Source: Diploptera punctata
Taxonomy: Eukaryota > Arthropoda > Insecta > Blattodea > Blaberidae
DNA: 64,000 nt
Assembly (NCBI GenBank): GCA_030220185.1
Contig: JASPKZ010007294.1
Location: forward strand, 1,314,001-1,378,000
Reading direction: 5' to 3'
The position numbers and the translations under genes are program-made. This document shows, in pieces, positions 47,170-58,774 of this stretch. The notes under the pieces are model-generated. The model ran no database searches, was not told where the DNA came from, and saw only the letters and a list, made by a program, of their open reading frames with translations. Each line of letters begins with the position of its first letter. Positions within the stretch are counted from its first letter, which is position 1.

Positions 47170-50100
47170 AAATCATAATTTAAACATACGGTCATCACAT
47201 AATATCTTGCTTAAAATCATAATTTAAACATACGGTCATCACATAATATCTTGCTTAAAATCATAATTTAAACATACGGTCATCACATAATATCTTGCTT
47301 AAAATCATAATTTAAACATACGGTCATCACATAATATCTTGCTTAAAATCATAATTTAAACATACGGTCATCACATAATATCTTGCTTAAAATCATAATT
47401 TAAACATACGGTCATCACATAATATCTTGCTTAAAATCATAATTTAAACATACGGTCATCACATAATATCTTGCTTAAAATCATAATTTAAACATACGGT
47501 CATCACATAATATCTTGCTTAAAATCATAATTTAAACATACGGTCATCACATAATATCTTGCTTAAAATCATAATTAAACATACGGTCATCACATAATAT
47601 CTTGCTTAAAATCATAATTAAACATACGGTCATCACATAATATCTTGCTTAAAATCATAATTTAAACATACGGTCATCACATAATATCTTGCTTAAAATC
47701 ATAATTTAAACATACGGTCATACATAATATCTTGCTTAAAATCATAATTTAAACATACGGTCATCACATAATATCTTGCTTAAAATCATAATTTAAACAT
47801 ACGGTCATCACATAATATCTTGCTTAAAATCATAATTTAAACATACGGTCATCACATAATATCTTGCTTAAAATCATAATTTAAACATACGGTCATCACA
47901 TAATATCTTGCTTAAAATCATAATTTAAACATACGGTCATCACATAATATCTTGCTTAAAATCATAATTTAAACATACGGTCATCACATAATATCTTGCT
48001 TAAAATCATAATTTAAACATACGGTCATCACATAATATCTTGCTTAAAATCATAATTTAACATACGGTCATCACATAATATCTTGCTTAAAATCATAATT
48101 TAAACATACGGTCATCACATAATATCTTGCTTAAAATCATAATTTAAACATACGGTCATCACATAATATCTTGCTTAAAATCATAATTTAAACATACGGT
48201 CATCACATAATATCTTGCTTAAAATCATAATTTAAACATACGGTCATCACATAATATCTTGCTTAAAATCATAATTTAAACATACGGTCATCACATAATA
48301 TCTTGCTTAAATCATAATTTAAACATACGGTCATCACATAATATCTTGCTTAAAATCATAATTTAAACATACGGTCATCACATAATATCTTGCTTAAAAT
48401 CATAATTTAAACATACGGTCATCACATAATATCTTGCTTAAAATCATAATTTAAACATACGGTCATCACATAATATCTTGCTTAAAATCATAATTTAAAC
48501 ATACGGTCATCACATAATATCTTGCTTAAAATCATAATTTAAACATACGGTCATCACATAATATCTTGCTTAAAATCCTAATTTAAACATACGGTCATCA
48601 CATAATATCTTGCTTAAAATCATAATTTAAACATACGGTCATCACTAATATCTTGCTTAAAATCATAATTTAAACATACGGTCATCACATAATATCTTGC
48701 TTAAAATCATAATTTAAAACATACGGTCATCACATAATATCTTGCTTAAAATCATAATTTAAACATACGGTCATCACATAATATCTTGCTTAAAATCATA
48801 ATTTAAACATACGGTCATCACATAATATCTTGCTTAAAATCATAATTTAAACATACGGTCATCACATAATATCTTGCTTAAAATCATAATTTAAACATAC
48901 GGTCATCACATAATATCTGCTTAAAATCATAATTTAAACATACGGTCATCACATAATATCTTGCTTAAAATCATAATTTAAACATACGGTCATCACATAA
49001 TATCTTGCTTAAAATCATAATTTAAACATACGGTCATCACATAATATCTTGCTTAAAATCATAATTTAAACATACGGTCATCACATAATATCTTGCTTAA
49101 AATCATAATTTAAACATACGGTCATCACATAATATCTTGCTTAAATCATAATTTAAACATACGGTCATCACATAATATCTTGCTTAAAATCATAATTTAA
49201 ACATACGGTCATCACATAATATCTTGCTTAAATCATAATTTAAACATACGGTCATCACATAATATCTTGCTTAAAATCATAATTTAAACATACGGTCATC
49301 ACATAATATCTTGCTTAAAATCATAATTTAAACATACGGTCATCACATAATATCTTGCTTAAAATCATAATTTAAACATACGGTCATCACATAATATCTT
49401 GCTTAAAATCATAATTTAAACATACGGTCATCACATAATATCTTGCTTAAAATCATAATTTAAACATACGGTCATCACATAATATCTTGCTTAAAATCAT
49501 AATTTAAACATACGGTCATCACATAATTCTTGCTTAAAATCATAATTTAAACATACGGTCATCACATAATATCTTGCTTAAAATCATAATTTAAACATAC
49601 GGTCATCACATAATATCTTGCTTAAAATCATAATTTAAACATACGGTCATCACATAATATCTTGCTTAAAATCATAATTTAAACATACGGTCATCACATA
49701 ATATCTGCTTAAAATCATAATTTAAACATACGGTCATCACATAATATCTGCTTAAAATCATAATTTAAACATACGGTCATCACATAATATCTTGCTTAAA
49801 ATCATAATTTAAACATACGGTCATCACATAATATCTTGCTTAAAATCATAATTTAAACATACGTCATCACATAATATCTTGCTTAAAATCATAATTTAAA
49901 ACATACGGTCATCACATAATATCTTGCTTAAAATCATAATTTAAACATACGGTCATCACATAATATCTTGCTTAAAATCATAATTTAAACATACGGTCAT
50001 CACATAATATCTTGCTTAAAATCATAATTTAAACATACGGTCATCACATAATATCTTGCTTAAAATCATAATTTAAACATACGGTCATCACATAATATCT

Positions 50101-50227
50101 TGCTTAAAATCATAATTTAAACATACGGTCATCACATAATATCTTGCTTAAAATCATAATTTAAACATACGGTCATCACATAATATCTTGCTTAAAATCA
50201 TAATTTAAACATACGGTCATCACATAA
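47170..50227. repeat. 44-bp satellite, about 69 tandem copies
   Basis: The unit begins ttaaaatcataatttaaaca and continues tacggtcatcacataatatc, ttgc. About 3.06 kb at 44 bp gives roughly 69 copies. Departures are nearly all single-base deletions (for example near 47574, 47617, 47720, 48305, 48644, 48915, 49142, 49524, 49704 and 49862), with two A insertions (48713, 49888) and one substitution (48577). There are no spacers, no frame and no higher-order structure that I could see. The edges fuse with unique sequence, after cctca on the left and before cataggatattccg on the right. Confidence 0.98.
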
Positions 50228-50234
50228 CATAGGA

Positions 50235-50530
50235 TATTCCGTCATATATTATGTCCTCTTTTCGTAAGTGGAATTTCCCACCTCAGGAAATCTGGGGTTG
50301 CCGGACGAGAATACATTTTAAAAGAGATATAAATTTATATCTGCTCTAACCTTGGCTGGATCATTACCCTGTGTAAGGCTGATGTATTTTTATAATTATA
50401 CTATTATTGTTATGTTTATTATTATGTTTATCATATAAAATGTTGTTTGCACATTAAAGTTAATGGAAATGAAAATTCATAACATAAGTGATTCTGCTCT
50501 TGTGATAGAAGGAGAAGTAATAGAAGCTAC
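50235..50530. other. Short spacer between satellite and LINE
   Basis: The segment 50240-50375 shares words such as ccttggctggatcattacc with 54140-54165, hinting at an old repeat. Otherwise AT-rich. Confidence 0.35.
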
Positions 50531-50599
50531 AAATTAATTTACAAAAACTGGACATACTCTACAAAATTCATAAAAATCCAGGATACAAGAGAAAACAAA

Positions 50600-51464
50600 G
50601 AATACACTTACGAAATATACACAGATGGAAGCAGAAGCAATGATGGAGTTGGATCGGGAATAGCCATATTCAGAAAACATGTATTAACAAACCAGCTGAA
50701 ATTTAAGAATGTTCAAATAACCAAACTGAGCAACTTTCCATCATGAAAACATTAGACACCTTAAAAGGACTTAACACCAGCGAAATGCCGATTGACGAAC
50801 GTAATGTGGCAATCTACACTGATAGCAAGATCACGTTAGACTCCCTAAGGAAGAAAAATAATCACAACAATTTAATTGAAGAAATTAGAAACAGGCTGAT
50901 ATCTCTAGAAGGCGACAACTGGACAGTGGAATTCAGCTGGGTCAAGGCACATGCTGGAATCTATGGCAACGAGATAGCGGATCGCCTAGCGAAGCAAGCA
51001 ATGTGCGACGGCGGTCTACATACGAGTTACGACAGGATTCCAGTCAGTGCTGTGAAGAAACAGCTGACAACCATTAGTGAAGAAAAATGGGAAAGGGAAT
51101 GGCAATCAACCACCAATGGGAATTTGACGAAATCGTTCTTACCGAAAGTCAGCGACAGACTACAGACAAGAATCCAGATATCTCCAATTTCACAACACTG
51201 GTGATCGGACACGGGAATATAAACGCCTACTTCCAGCGCTTCAGGATAAAGGACACTGCAATGTGTGCATGCGGTGTTGGTGAGCTGACAGTGGACCATG
51301 TCATATATGACTGTATAGAATTTAGAAATGAAAGACAAACTCTTATACATTTTGTAAATAGACGTAGCGAAAGGTGGCCCATAGATAAGAGTAAATTAGC
51401 TATTAAGTATACTAAACAATTCACCAAATTTGCAAATAGCATAGACTTTAAAAAATTGCAATAG
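50600..51464 (+). pseudogene. LINE RNase H domain and C-terminus, two frameshifts
   Basis: RNase H active-site residues are visible: Asp in YEIYTDGSRSNDGVGSGIAI (50610-50670), Glu in a TEQLSIMKTL context (50725-50755, after a frameshift), Asp in NVAIYTDSKITLDSL and Asp in GIYGNEIADRLAKQAM. The motif FSWVKAHAGIYGNE contains the expected His. The open frame 50743-51204 ends at ISPISQHW. A second frame, to 51464, has TTLVIGHGNINAYFQRFRIK and MCACGVGELTVDHVIYDC, the cysteine/histidine C-terminal zone of such LINEs. Confidence 0.82.
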
Positions 51465-51843
51465 AACATTACTTGGACAATATACTTTAAGGAACTGTAA
51501 ATCATAAATTAATATAACTCTTACGATAAGAAATAGACAGAACATTATTTTGAGGAAATGTAAATATGTAAATATGACTTGTTAGGATTAGTCAGTGCTC
51601 TAAATGTAAATATGAACCATATAATTTGTCAGAACTAGTAAGGACAGTAGAATATTTAATTAATTGTAAATTACTCATAAACTGTTAGAATTAGTCAGTA
51701 ACATAAGTGTAAATAGATTAGTAATGGATAGAATATTATCTTAACATGTAAATATAGATCATAGCTTGATAGGATTAGTCAACTTAAATCTAAATAAGAA
51801 CCATATTTTGTTAGGAATAGTAATGAAGAATGCACTAATTTAA

Positions 51844-52061
51844 CCCTTAATTTCACAATGTATCTTATAAGAAACATTGATTTAATTAATCTATTATTGT
51901 TTATTAAACAATAAAAGACAAATAATTTTATAAACTACCTGGATTGTGTTAAATTACGTTAAAATATAGTAATGACTTACCTTTACATGAGTTTGTTTTC
52001 TTTGCGGTCCAAAACATTTGAATAACAGGCACGAGAAAATATTGTTTCGCCAATTTAAGGG
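51844..52061. mobile_element. piggyBac-like MITE with TTAA target duplication
   Basis: The element starts cccttaatttcac and its other end, reverse-complemented, starts cccttaaattggc. It is flanked on both sides by ttaa (51840-51843 and 52062-52065). TTAA duplication plus ends beginning CCC is the piggyBac signature. It is 218 bp and non-coding. The repetitive LINE 3' region continues on either side. Confidence 0.75.
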
Positions 52062-52429
52062 TTAATTAAGTGCTAATAGGAATAAGTTAGATTAAGTAAC
52101 GACAATATCAAGCAACTGTAAATATTAATCATAACTTGTTACTGATAGACAGTGCTATTGTAAACGCCAAGAGGAACCGTAACTTGCTTAAGTATAATTA
52201 ACAGAGAGCATTGTTTGAAATGCAAATAAACCATAACCAAATAGAACACTTTAGCGTCACACCAACTCAAAATTATATTTTAAGGAAATGAAAATAGAAA
52301 TAATAACTTCACACTTCAGAGCAAGTAAAAGAACATTATAAAGTCTTAGCCAGGAATATCAACACACATAAAATGATACAGATATTTTAATATTGCTGAA
52401 CCAAGGCATGTAGTACTGCAGAAAACTGT

Positions 52430-53060
52430 AGTGGAGCATTCTGTCATATGAATACTCAATATAAAAAAATATATGTGGGTAGTATAATATCTGTGAATGG
52501 TGGCTCAGATGAAGATGTTGATGCCAGAATAAAGATAGCAAGATATGCTTACATTCAATTGAAATCAATTTGGAGGTCGAATCAAATCGTCTTAAGACTT
52601 AAACTAAGATTATTTCATTCAAACGTTAAATATATTTTATTTATGGCTGTGAAACTTGGAAGGCTGCAAAACAAATCGGAATTAAATTGCTAATCTTTGT
52701 AAATCGTTTCCTGAGAAATATCTTGGGTATATGGTGGCCAGAGATTATAACAAGTAAAGAACTATGAGAAAAATTAATTAAAACAAAATTTGTAAACAAA
52801 TTAAATTTAGGAAATGGAGATAGGTAGGTCATGTGCTAAGCAGAGAAAATGATAACATTACAAAAGTGACATTTGATTGGAAGCTCAAATGACTGAGAAG
52901 ATGAAGAGCAAGACCTAGGGCAACATGGAGTAACGCCATCAGGAATGATTCTGAACAAGCAGGGATGAGTTGGAATGAAATGAATGCATTGACAAACAAC
53001 GGAGTTCGTGAAGAGCTTTTATCAAGGCCCTTATGCTTCCCAGTGGAGTGACCAGGACTA
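52430..53060 (+). mobile_element. LINE 3'-end fragment (RT C-terminus)
   Basis: The frame 52448-52693 reads VGSIISVNGGSDEDVDARIK, IQLKSIWRSNQIVLRLKLRL and FHSNVKYILFMAV (a YLG and LLYG-type zone). Afterwards, in shifted frames, come VNRFLRNILGIWWPEIIT, GMSWNEMNALTNNGV and REELLSRPLCFPVE. This is the C-terminal region of an insect LINE; it has lost the RT core and ends near a ctactactaccac tail. Confidence 0.75.
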
Positions 53061-53064
53061 CTAC

Positions 53065-53670
53065 TACCACTATATCGAAATTTACAATACAACTTTTAAT
53101 GTAATTTTAATCCATTTTAATTAGTAGGCCTATACTTTACACATAATCTATACTGTAAACGTATTTGTATATTTGTGCTGTTTGAGTGGATGAGAAAGCT
53201 TTATGGCGTTAATTCTTCCAGAATAAATAAAATATTATTATTGTATTATTATTATCATTATTATTATTATTATTACTATTATTATTATTATTACTATTAT
53301 TATTATTAATAGTAATATTTATATTAAATATTTATGTATTGAAAAATTTAATTCGACATAATATAAAACAAAATTGGCCTATATACAAGTGCAAATATTT
53401 CAAATATTTTATAATTCTTACGTAAATTCAATTATTTCAATACTTGAATTAAGCTAATATAACATTGAGAATTTTATTGTGCAATTCAATATAACTTGAT
53501 TTATTTTTTGTTAATTTTGTAAGAATTATTTTCTAATAATTATTATTTTAAATAAAATAATCTTATAACAATAATGTAAAACGAAAAAAATTAATTTTCA
53601 ATTTGCTGCAATATAAAGCTGAGTACAGCTACATAGGTACATGAAGTAAAGCTCTGTTTCTCATGAATCT
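53065..53670. other. AT-rich spacer with imperfect (TTA)n at about 53231-53308
   Basis: Microsatellite only; nothing else recognised. Confidence 0.7.
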
Positions 53671-53671
53671 T

Positions 53672-53674
<3 letters not shown>

Positions 53675-53745
<71 letters not shown>
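53675..53745. repeat. (AG)n microsatellite
   Basis: About 35 uninterrupted dinucleotide units. It creates the Ser-Leu repeat frame on the minus strand, which is not a gene. Confidence 0.98.
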
Positions 53746-53749
<4 letters not shown>

Positions 53750-55430
53750 AACAAGTTTTTTTAAGAAAATACAATTCATGTTTAATGATTTGAGATGCCA
53801 AACATATTTTTTTCGTAAATTATTGCATATTTTGTTGACATAAAGGCAATGAAAATTATGTTAATAACTATGTGACTAATGATTAATTATACGTTAATTA
53901 ATTAATTTAATAAATTATCTTTAAAAGAATTTTGAACTAGGTAAGAACATTGAAAATCTACTTTTAAAAAGTTTTATTAATATTCGTAGTTATGGGGACT
54001 GAAATATTACAAATACATTAAGACTTGAGTGTTATAAACGGAGATGGGTGGTAAGCCCTTTCTCCATTCCCAAGTCGTTAGCTTTTGGTCAAAGAAGGGG
54101 ATCTCTGCTTTCCCAAGGCTTCAACGGCCAACCTTTCTCATTACCAACCCTGGCTGGACTATTGCCAGGAGACAGCTAACTTCCCAATTCCTCTACTTAC
54201 ATTCGATAGATTTAAACTACCCCTAAGAATACCAAAAATTCCTGTGCACCTAAAATCCTTACTTATTCATCAATTAATCATTTAGGATGAATAATTATAG
54301 CCATGCTTCTAGGATTTTTCCGTATAGACCTGCAGAAGGGACACTGCAGTCGGGTCCTAAGGCTCGAGGTAAAACTTAAGAGAGTGAATACAGTGAACAG
54401 TTTTTCAAGAAATTTGTTAATGCTGTAATGACCTTAGGCTTCACTTAATCGTAAAATTAGTGTCAGACTTTCCATTACACGGTTCCACATTCGTGTGATA
54501 AATAGAATTACAAGGAAAGTATGTATTAATATATATTGTTTGGTTCATTGTGAGTCTATTATGAATTTAAATCGTTCTGTCTCCGCATCTGTGCTTTACT
54601 CGTAGTTCAGAGAAGATTTTGTTCTCACAGTTTGTTGTTATTTTAAATAAAATATAAAGTAGTAAAGGAAGGTGCTACAACACGAAAGGAAATATTAAAG
54701 TTGAAGCAGTATTTGATACAGCATAGTTCCTGAGTTTGCGAGTTCTACCAACTTTTCTGGACATGATGGTGCATTATTTTTATGTCCGTCTAACTGTCAA
54801 TTGAGGCGGAAGTAAAGTAAAAAAAACATCGAAAAGTGGCATTTCTTTACCGTGGTAATGAAAGTGAAGGAAGTATGGTTAAGAGTATTTGTTCCAACAT
54901 TCACCATTTACCAGATCCAGTGAATTATATCAGAATAGTACATTACATTTTCAAATATTTTAGAAAGAGGAAACTATTTAAAACCTTAAAGTTAAAGGTT
55001 GTATAAAGGTCTAAAATTATAAGCGGGAGTAGCCTTATACTTCTCGTTGAGGGACTGCCTTCAAGTAATTAATTAATTAATTAATTTTGAGTACTAACGA
55101 AACTCAGCAATGGAGTTGTCATTGTTATCTATTAGACTTTAAAAAAGAAGTCAAAATCACAGATAAATCATAGAAACACATTATAGAATTTCTTGCTGTA
55201 CTTGCCAACGCGAAAAATGAAACAGGAATTCCTGAGTGGAAAACTTCAACTTTTGGCAGTGTGATATTAGAAGTTCGCTTTAGAATAAAATTATCCCAGT
55301 GAAATTATAGACGAATATACAATTAAATGGGAATGATAAAAAACAGAATATAAGTTTCTAGGAAACGTTTAAACGAAGATACATATCATGTTGGAATATA
55401 CTTTGATCCTCCGTTTAGATCTAGGGATAA
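53750..55430. other. AT-rich spacer, nothing recognised
   Basis: Small frames near 54044-54285 have no domain support. aatt repeats occur at 55068-55087. Confidence 0.45.
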
Positions 55431-55434
55431 TGTC

Positions 55435-55560
55435 GTTGTCTCAGATGCAGTGGGTCGTCGTACTAGTTTGCTAGGAGAGATTTTATTGTTATCTCACCTG
55501 TAACAAAATGTCAGGAGAATTTAAGATCAAAATAGTCCTCAAACACTATCAGGTCATTAT
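55435..55560 (+). mobile_element. Decayed SINE body (family A/B head region)
   Basis: The words aaaatgtcaggagaatttaa, cctcaaacac and atcaggtcatt follow the order of the intact SINEs at 8961 and 61341. The tRNA boxes upstream are no longer recognisable. Confidence 0.5.
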
Positions 55561-55564
55561 AACA

Positions 55565-56240
55565 ATCTTAACCATGCATATCATATTTCCCATATTTAGT
55601 ATTAATGTTCGTGCTGCCTTGGGTTTGGCCTTCAGCTGATCATTTACGAGGGCGACCCTCATGTCTTTGTGAGACCTAAAAGTAAGTGCATGGATTCTAT
55701 AGTTTACAATCCTGTCCCAACGGGTCGGATCTCTGTTGGGCACTTGTGGCGTGAGACACGTAAAAATACCTACAAAAGGAGAGGTTAAACTTAGCAAAAA
55801 ATTAAATAAATATATTTTGATAGACGGAAATAACCAACTTTGACATTGGTTAAGAAAGGAACTGATATTTATAGGACCACTGGTAATGAAGACTACTAGA
55901 AAATTGTTCTTTATTAAAAACTATTATTTAAAAAATAAGTAAAATATAGTCTATAGTCTCTGCACCTCAGTAAAAAAAAGCGTTAAAGCATATCAAGTTT
56001 TGGCACATTCTTTCTATAACTAAAATTGAGCTTTTTACGGGTGTCTAGATTGAAAATTAAAAAAAATCTTAAGGCCATTTTCGATACACCTTAATTCTTG
56101 TCCTGGTTGATTGGAAATGACTTTAACTCCAGGATGGTGAATAAACATGCTCATTACTATTACTACAATCCGGCACAGTGGAACTACTTCGTTTGTGGAT
56201 GAAATATGAACTAATAAGGGGTCATCCCGCGTACACTCGC
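55565..56240. other. Spacer, nothing firmly recognised
   Basis: An 82-codon minus-strand frame (55797-55549) has no domain and overlaps the decayed SINE. The minus-strand word gatccgacccgttgggacagg near 55715-55735 looks tRNA-box-like. Confidence 0.35.
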
Positions 56241-56244
56241 TCAT

Positions 56245-56600
56245 GTCAGTCTATGGCGTCGAGGAGAGCAGTTATTACCCTATGTTTCTTCCAATTTCTC
56301 TGGATTTCCATAGAGCATATAGTTTGGAAAAAAACTGCATTTGCCTAATGGATCATTGATTTTACATCGCTAATGGCTCCCTCATCCTGAGACACACTAC
56401 TGCGGAGGTAAGTAAACTCTTTTACTGCTTACATGTTTTCACCGTTTACCCTTACATTCATCCAATCTCTAGTGTTAACTTTGTTTTCACTGAGTTCACT
56501 TTCAAGCCAACACTTTTTACCATTATACTGGAGGTCTTTTACTTCTCGTCCATGTCATCATTGAGTAATCGTTCCATAAACAATCTGTACTTCAGTGGAA
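56245..56600 (-). mobile_element. LINE RT remnant
   Basis: Minus-strand translation in shifting frames gives VGLKVNSVKTKLTLE (the GL.VN..KT motif after the catalytic site) and KEFTYLRSSVSQDEGAISDV (YLGS motif, Gly to Arg), then ANAVFFQTICSMEIQRNWKK. A short, heavily decayed piece of RT. Confidence 0.55.
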
Positions 56601-56752
56601 AAGACCAGAGCTTGATAATGCAATGTTGCTGGCTAAGTGCTTCATTTGTTATTTGTTCCTAACTATATATGGTTAGTATCTACGTCCGTGCGAGCAAAGC
56701 AACAGTGCTGCTATGACTGGAGTTAAACTATAATAAATTTAATATATAATAT

Positions 56753-56875
56753 TGTGTAAAGCAACGGGAAGCTACCACACCTATATTTCCCTAGTAAAGC
56801 TGCAAAGCATGGCATGGAAATGCTATGTTTGCAGTGAAAGACCTGCCCTCGGGCAGAATTACTATGGATGGATGG
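56753..56875 (+). mobile_element. 5'-truncated SINE, family B 3' module only
   Basis: The sequence from agcaacgggaagct to ggatggatgg matches the 3' 120 bases of the SINE at 61341-61659. It is flanked by the 11-bp direct repeat atatataatat (56742-56752 and 56876-56886). The tRNA head is absent, as expected from incomplete reverse transcription. Confidence 0.82.
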
Positions 56876-56889
56876 ATATATAATATGTC

Positions 56890-57780
56890 GTATAATAAAT
56901 ATTTTACTAATGCAACACAAACATTTTGAGAACAATGTAATTTAACTTGTTTGATCTTGGGAACCCTTGGAACATTTCTAAATTTGTTGTTGGATGGGAA
57001 GAAATTACAGCCCTGAAAGATTTTCTCCAATATAATATTACAAGCGTATTTTTAATTTTGATTAAAGAAAATCATTACTTATAACTAAATTTACTATTTC
57101 AGCCATTAAGTATTTACCAATCCCACTGTTCACCTACTATAAAGCAGTTATCAACATCATCATACATGCACATGTTATGATCTCGCAAAATATTAATTTT
57201 CTTTCAATTTATTTAGGATGTTCCAGACATCTAATCCTATGCGGTTGGTAGTGAATTTAACTATTGGTATTGCATGATTTCTCGCCCTAAAATGGTTTAT
57301 CCAGTTCCAGTGTTTCTATATTAAATAAAATTGAGTATTTGTTCTGGGCCGAGTTCTTTCATTGCTTCATCATTGCGTTGTTGGACTCATCTTATTGTCC
57401 TCAGAGGAGTTGCGTTTTCTTTATTTAGGAAGAATCGGCTGTGAAGAGAGTTAGAGAGTAAATTAATAAATTAATGAAAAAGTAAACAGGTAAAATAATA
57501 AATCAATTGAATTTCTGATTCTAATATCCTGATATTATTATAGTTATTATGTGTTAATTAAGCATATATTTAGCTTCAAAAAAATAAATGAAGGGCTTAG
57601 GGCATAACATGATGAGTAACATATTGTTGTTTCTGGGGTATAAGGATTTTAGTGTTTAAAAAAATATAAATATTAATTGGGTAGTATCGTTGTTATTAAT
57701 ACATGGTATGTCTATGTGTTTCAACTCATCACTGGAGCATTTATTAATGATTTTATGGATAATTCAATATATATATTTGC
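56890..57780. other. AT-rich spacer, nothing recognised
   Basis: No feature recognised. Confidence 0.5.
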
Positions 57781-57784
57781 TTTT

Positions 57785-58200
57785 ATCTACTCCTTCTTCT
57801 TCACTTCACGGGCTAGGCAAAAATTGCCTGTTCCGCCTCACAGTTGTTCTGTCCATCTTTTCACTGGCCTTCCTACATTCCTTGAACCTCTTGGCTTGTA
57901 GTTGAATGCTGCTCTTGGTATTCTTGTTACATTCATTCTTTCCACATGTGTAAACCATTTCTCTCTATATTCTCTGATTTTCTCATTCAATGGATATATG
58001 TTTAACTCTGTTCTTATATCTTCATTCTTTATGCGATCCAATCTTGTGCAGCCTTTTGTTCTTCTAAGAAAGTTCATTTCAGCGCTTTGTATTCTACCTT
58101 GTAATTTTTTGATCATTACCCAAGTTTCGCTCCCATAATGTAATGCGGGAGCTGCCAATGTTTTATAAAACTTATTTGCTTTTATATGGAGATATATCAT
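57785..58200 (-). mobile_element. LINE 3'-end fragment (RT C-terminus)
   Basis: The minus-strand frame 58200-57838 reads KFYKTLAAPALHYGSETWVM, IQSAEMNFLRRTKGCTRLDR, EDIRTELNIYPLNEKIREYR, EKWFTHVERMNVTRIPRAAF and NVGRPVKRWTEQL. The 3' tail is gaagaagaag-like near 57795. It is the same general family as the pieces at 24.1 and 41.1 kb and is cut off just downstream of the catalytic region. Confidence 0.82.
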
Positions 58201-58204
58201 TTCT

Positions 58205-58770
58205 TAATAGAATGTTGCTTATCATATTACTGCCATAATCCCTTCATATGTATTTGAAGGTAGCCTATATTAAAATATTCAGACTGTATTAATTCAAATA
58301 ACTGAAAAATCGCCCTACTGGTGCATCTTTCTCAAGTAGAGCTATGAAACATTTAGGACAGTTTACTTAGCACATGATAAAGTTCTCATTACAGGTTTAA
58401 TGAAACATTATTTCAGAAACCATTTCCAAATCAATAGTTTAAGTAGATAAATATATTATTCTTCGAAGTTAAAATCAATTATATCCTCCATTCAAGTTAA
58501 TATTTCTACAATAAGTTGCAAGGTCTGATTTTCATGTGCAATGACGTTTTGAAAGTTCACTTTTCTATTTATTATAGGAGGCGAGAAAACTTTACCTGCG
58601 TACTTAGGGCTACTTATTTATTGGCTTTACGCCTCTTTGAGACTAGCCATTGCCTCCTCTTGTTAGCAATTTCTAGACCAAGCTAATTCAGTAAGCTTAT
58701 TTCCCTGTAGATTTCATAAAAGGCAAATACCAAATTACAATTATTAAAAATTTGCATTGATTATTTAATA
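58205..58770. other. AT-rich spacer, nothing recognised
   Basis: No feature recognised. Confidence 0.5.
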
Positions 58771-58774
58771 CTTA

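Larger units (their letters stand above)
50540..52345 (+). mobile_element. RNase H-bearing LINE, 3' part with repetitive 3' UTR
   Basis: It consists of the RNase H region (50600-51050), a C-terminal region (51050-51464) and a ~880-bp AT-rich 3' region. In that region the words agaacattattt, aaatgtaaatatg.accata and cttgttaggattagtcagtg recur in degenerate tandem order. The RT is missing, so the copy is 5'-truncated. RNase H places it in the I/R1/LOA group of LINEs; which one is not certain. A small piggyBac-like element interrupts the 3' region at 51844-52061. Confidence 0.7.

Noticed and set aside
47170..50227. CRISPR-like array
   Set aside because: Units are contiguous 44-mers with no spacers, in a eukaryotic context; it is a satellite.
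53591..53779. Ser-Leu repeat protein
   Set aside because: Translation of (AG)n on the minus strand.
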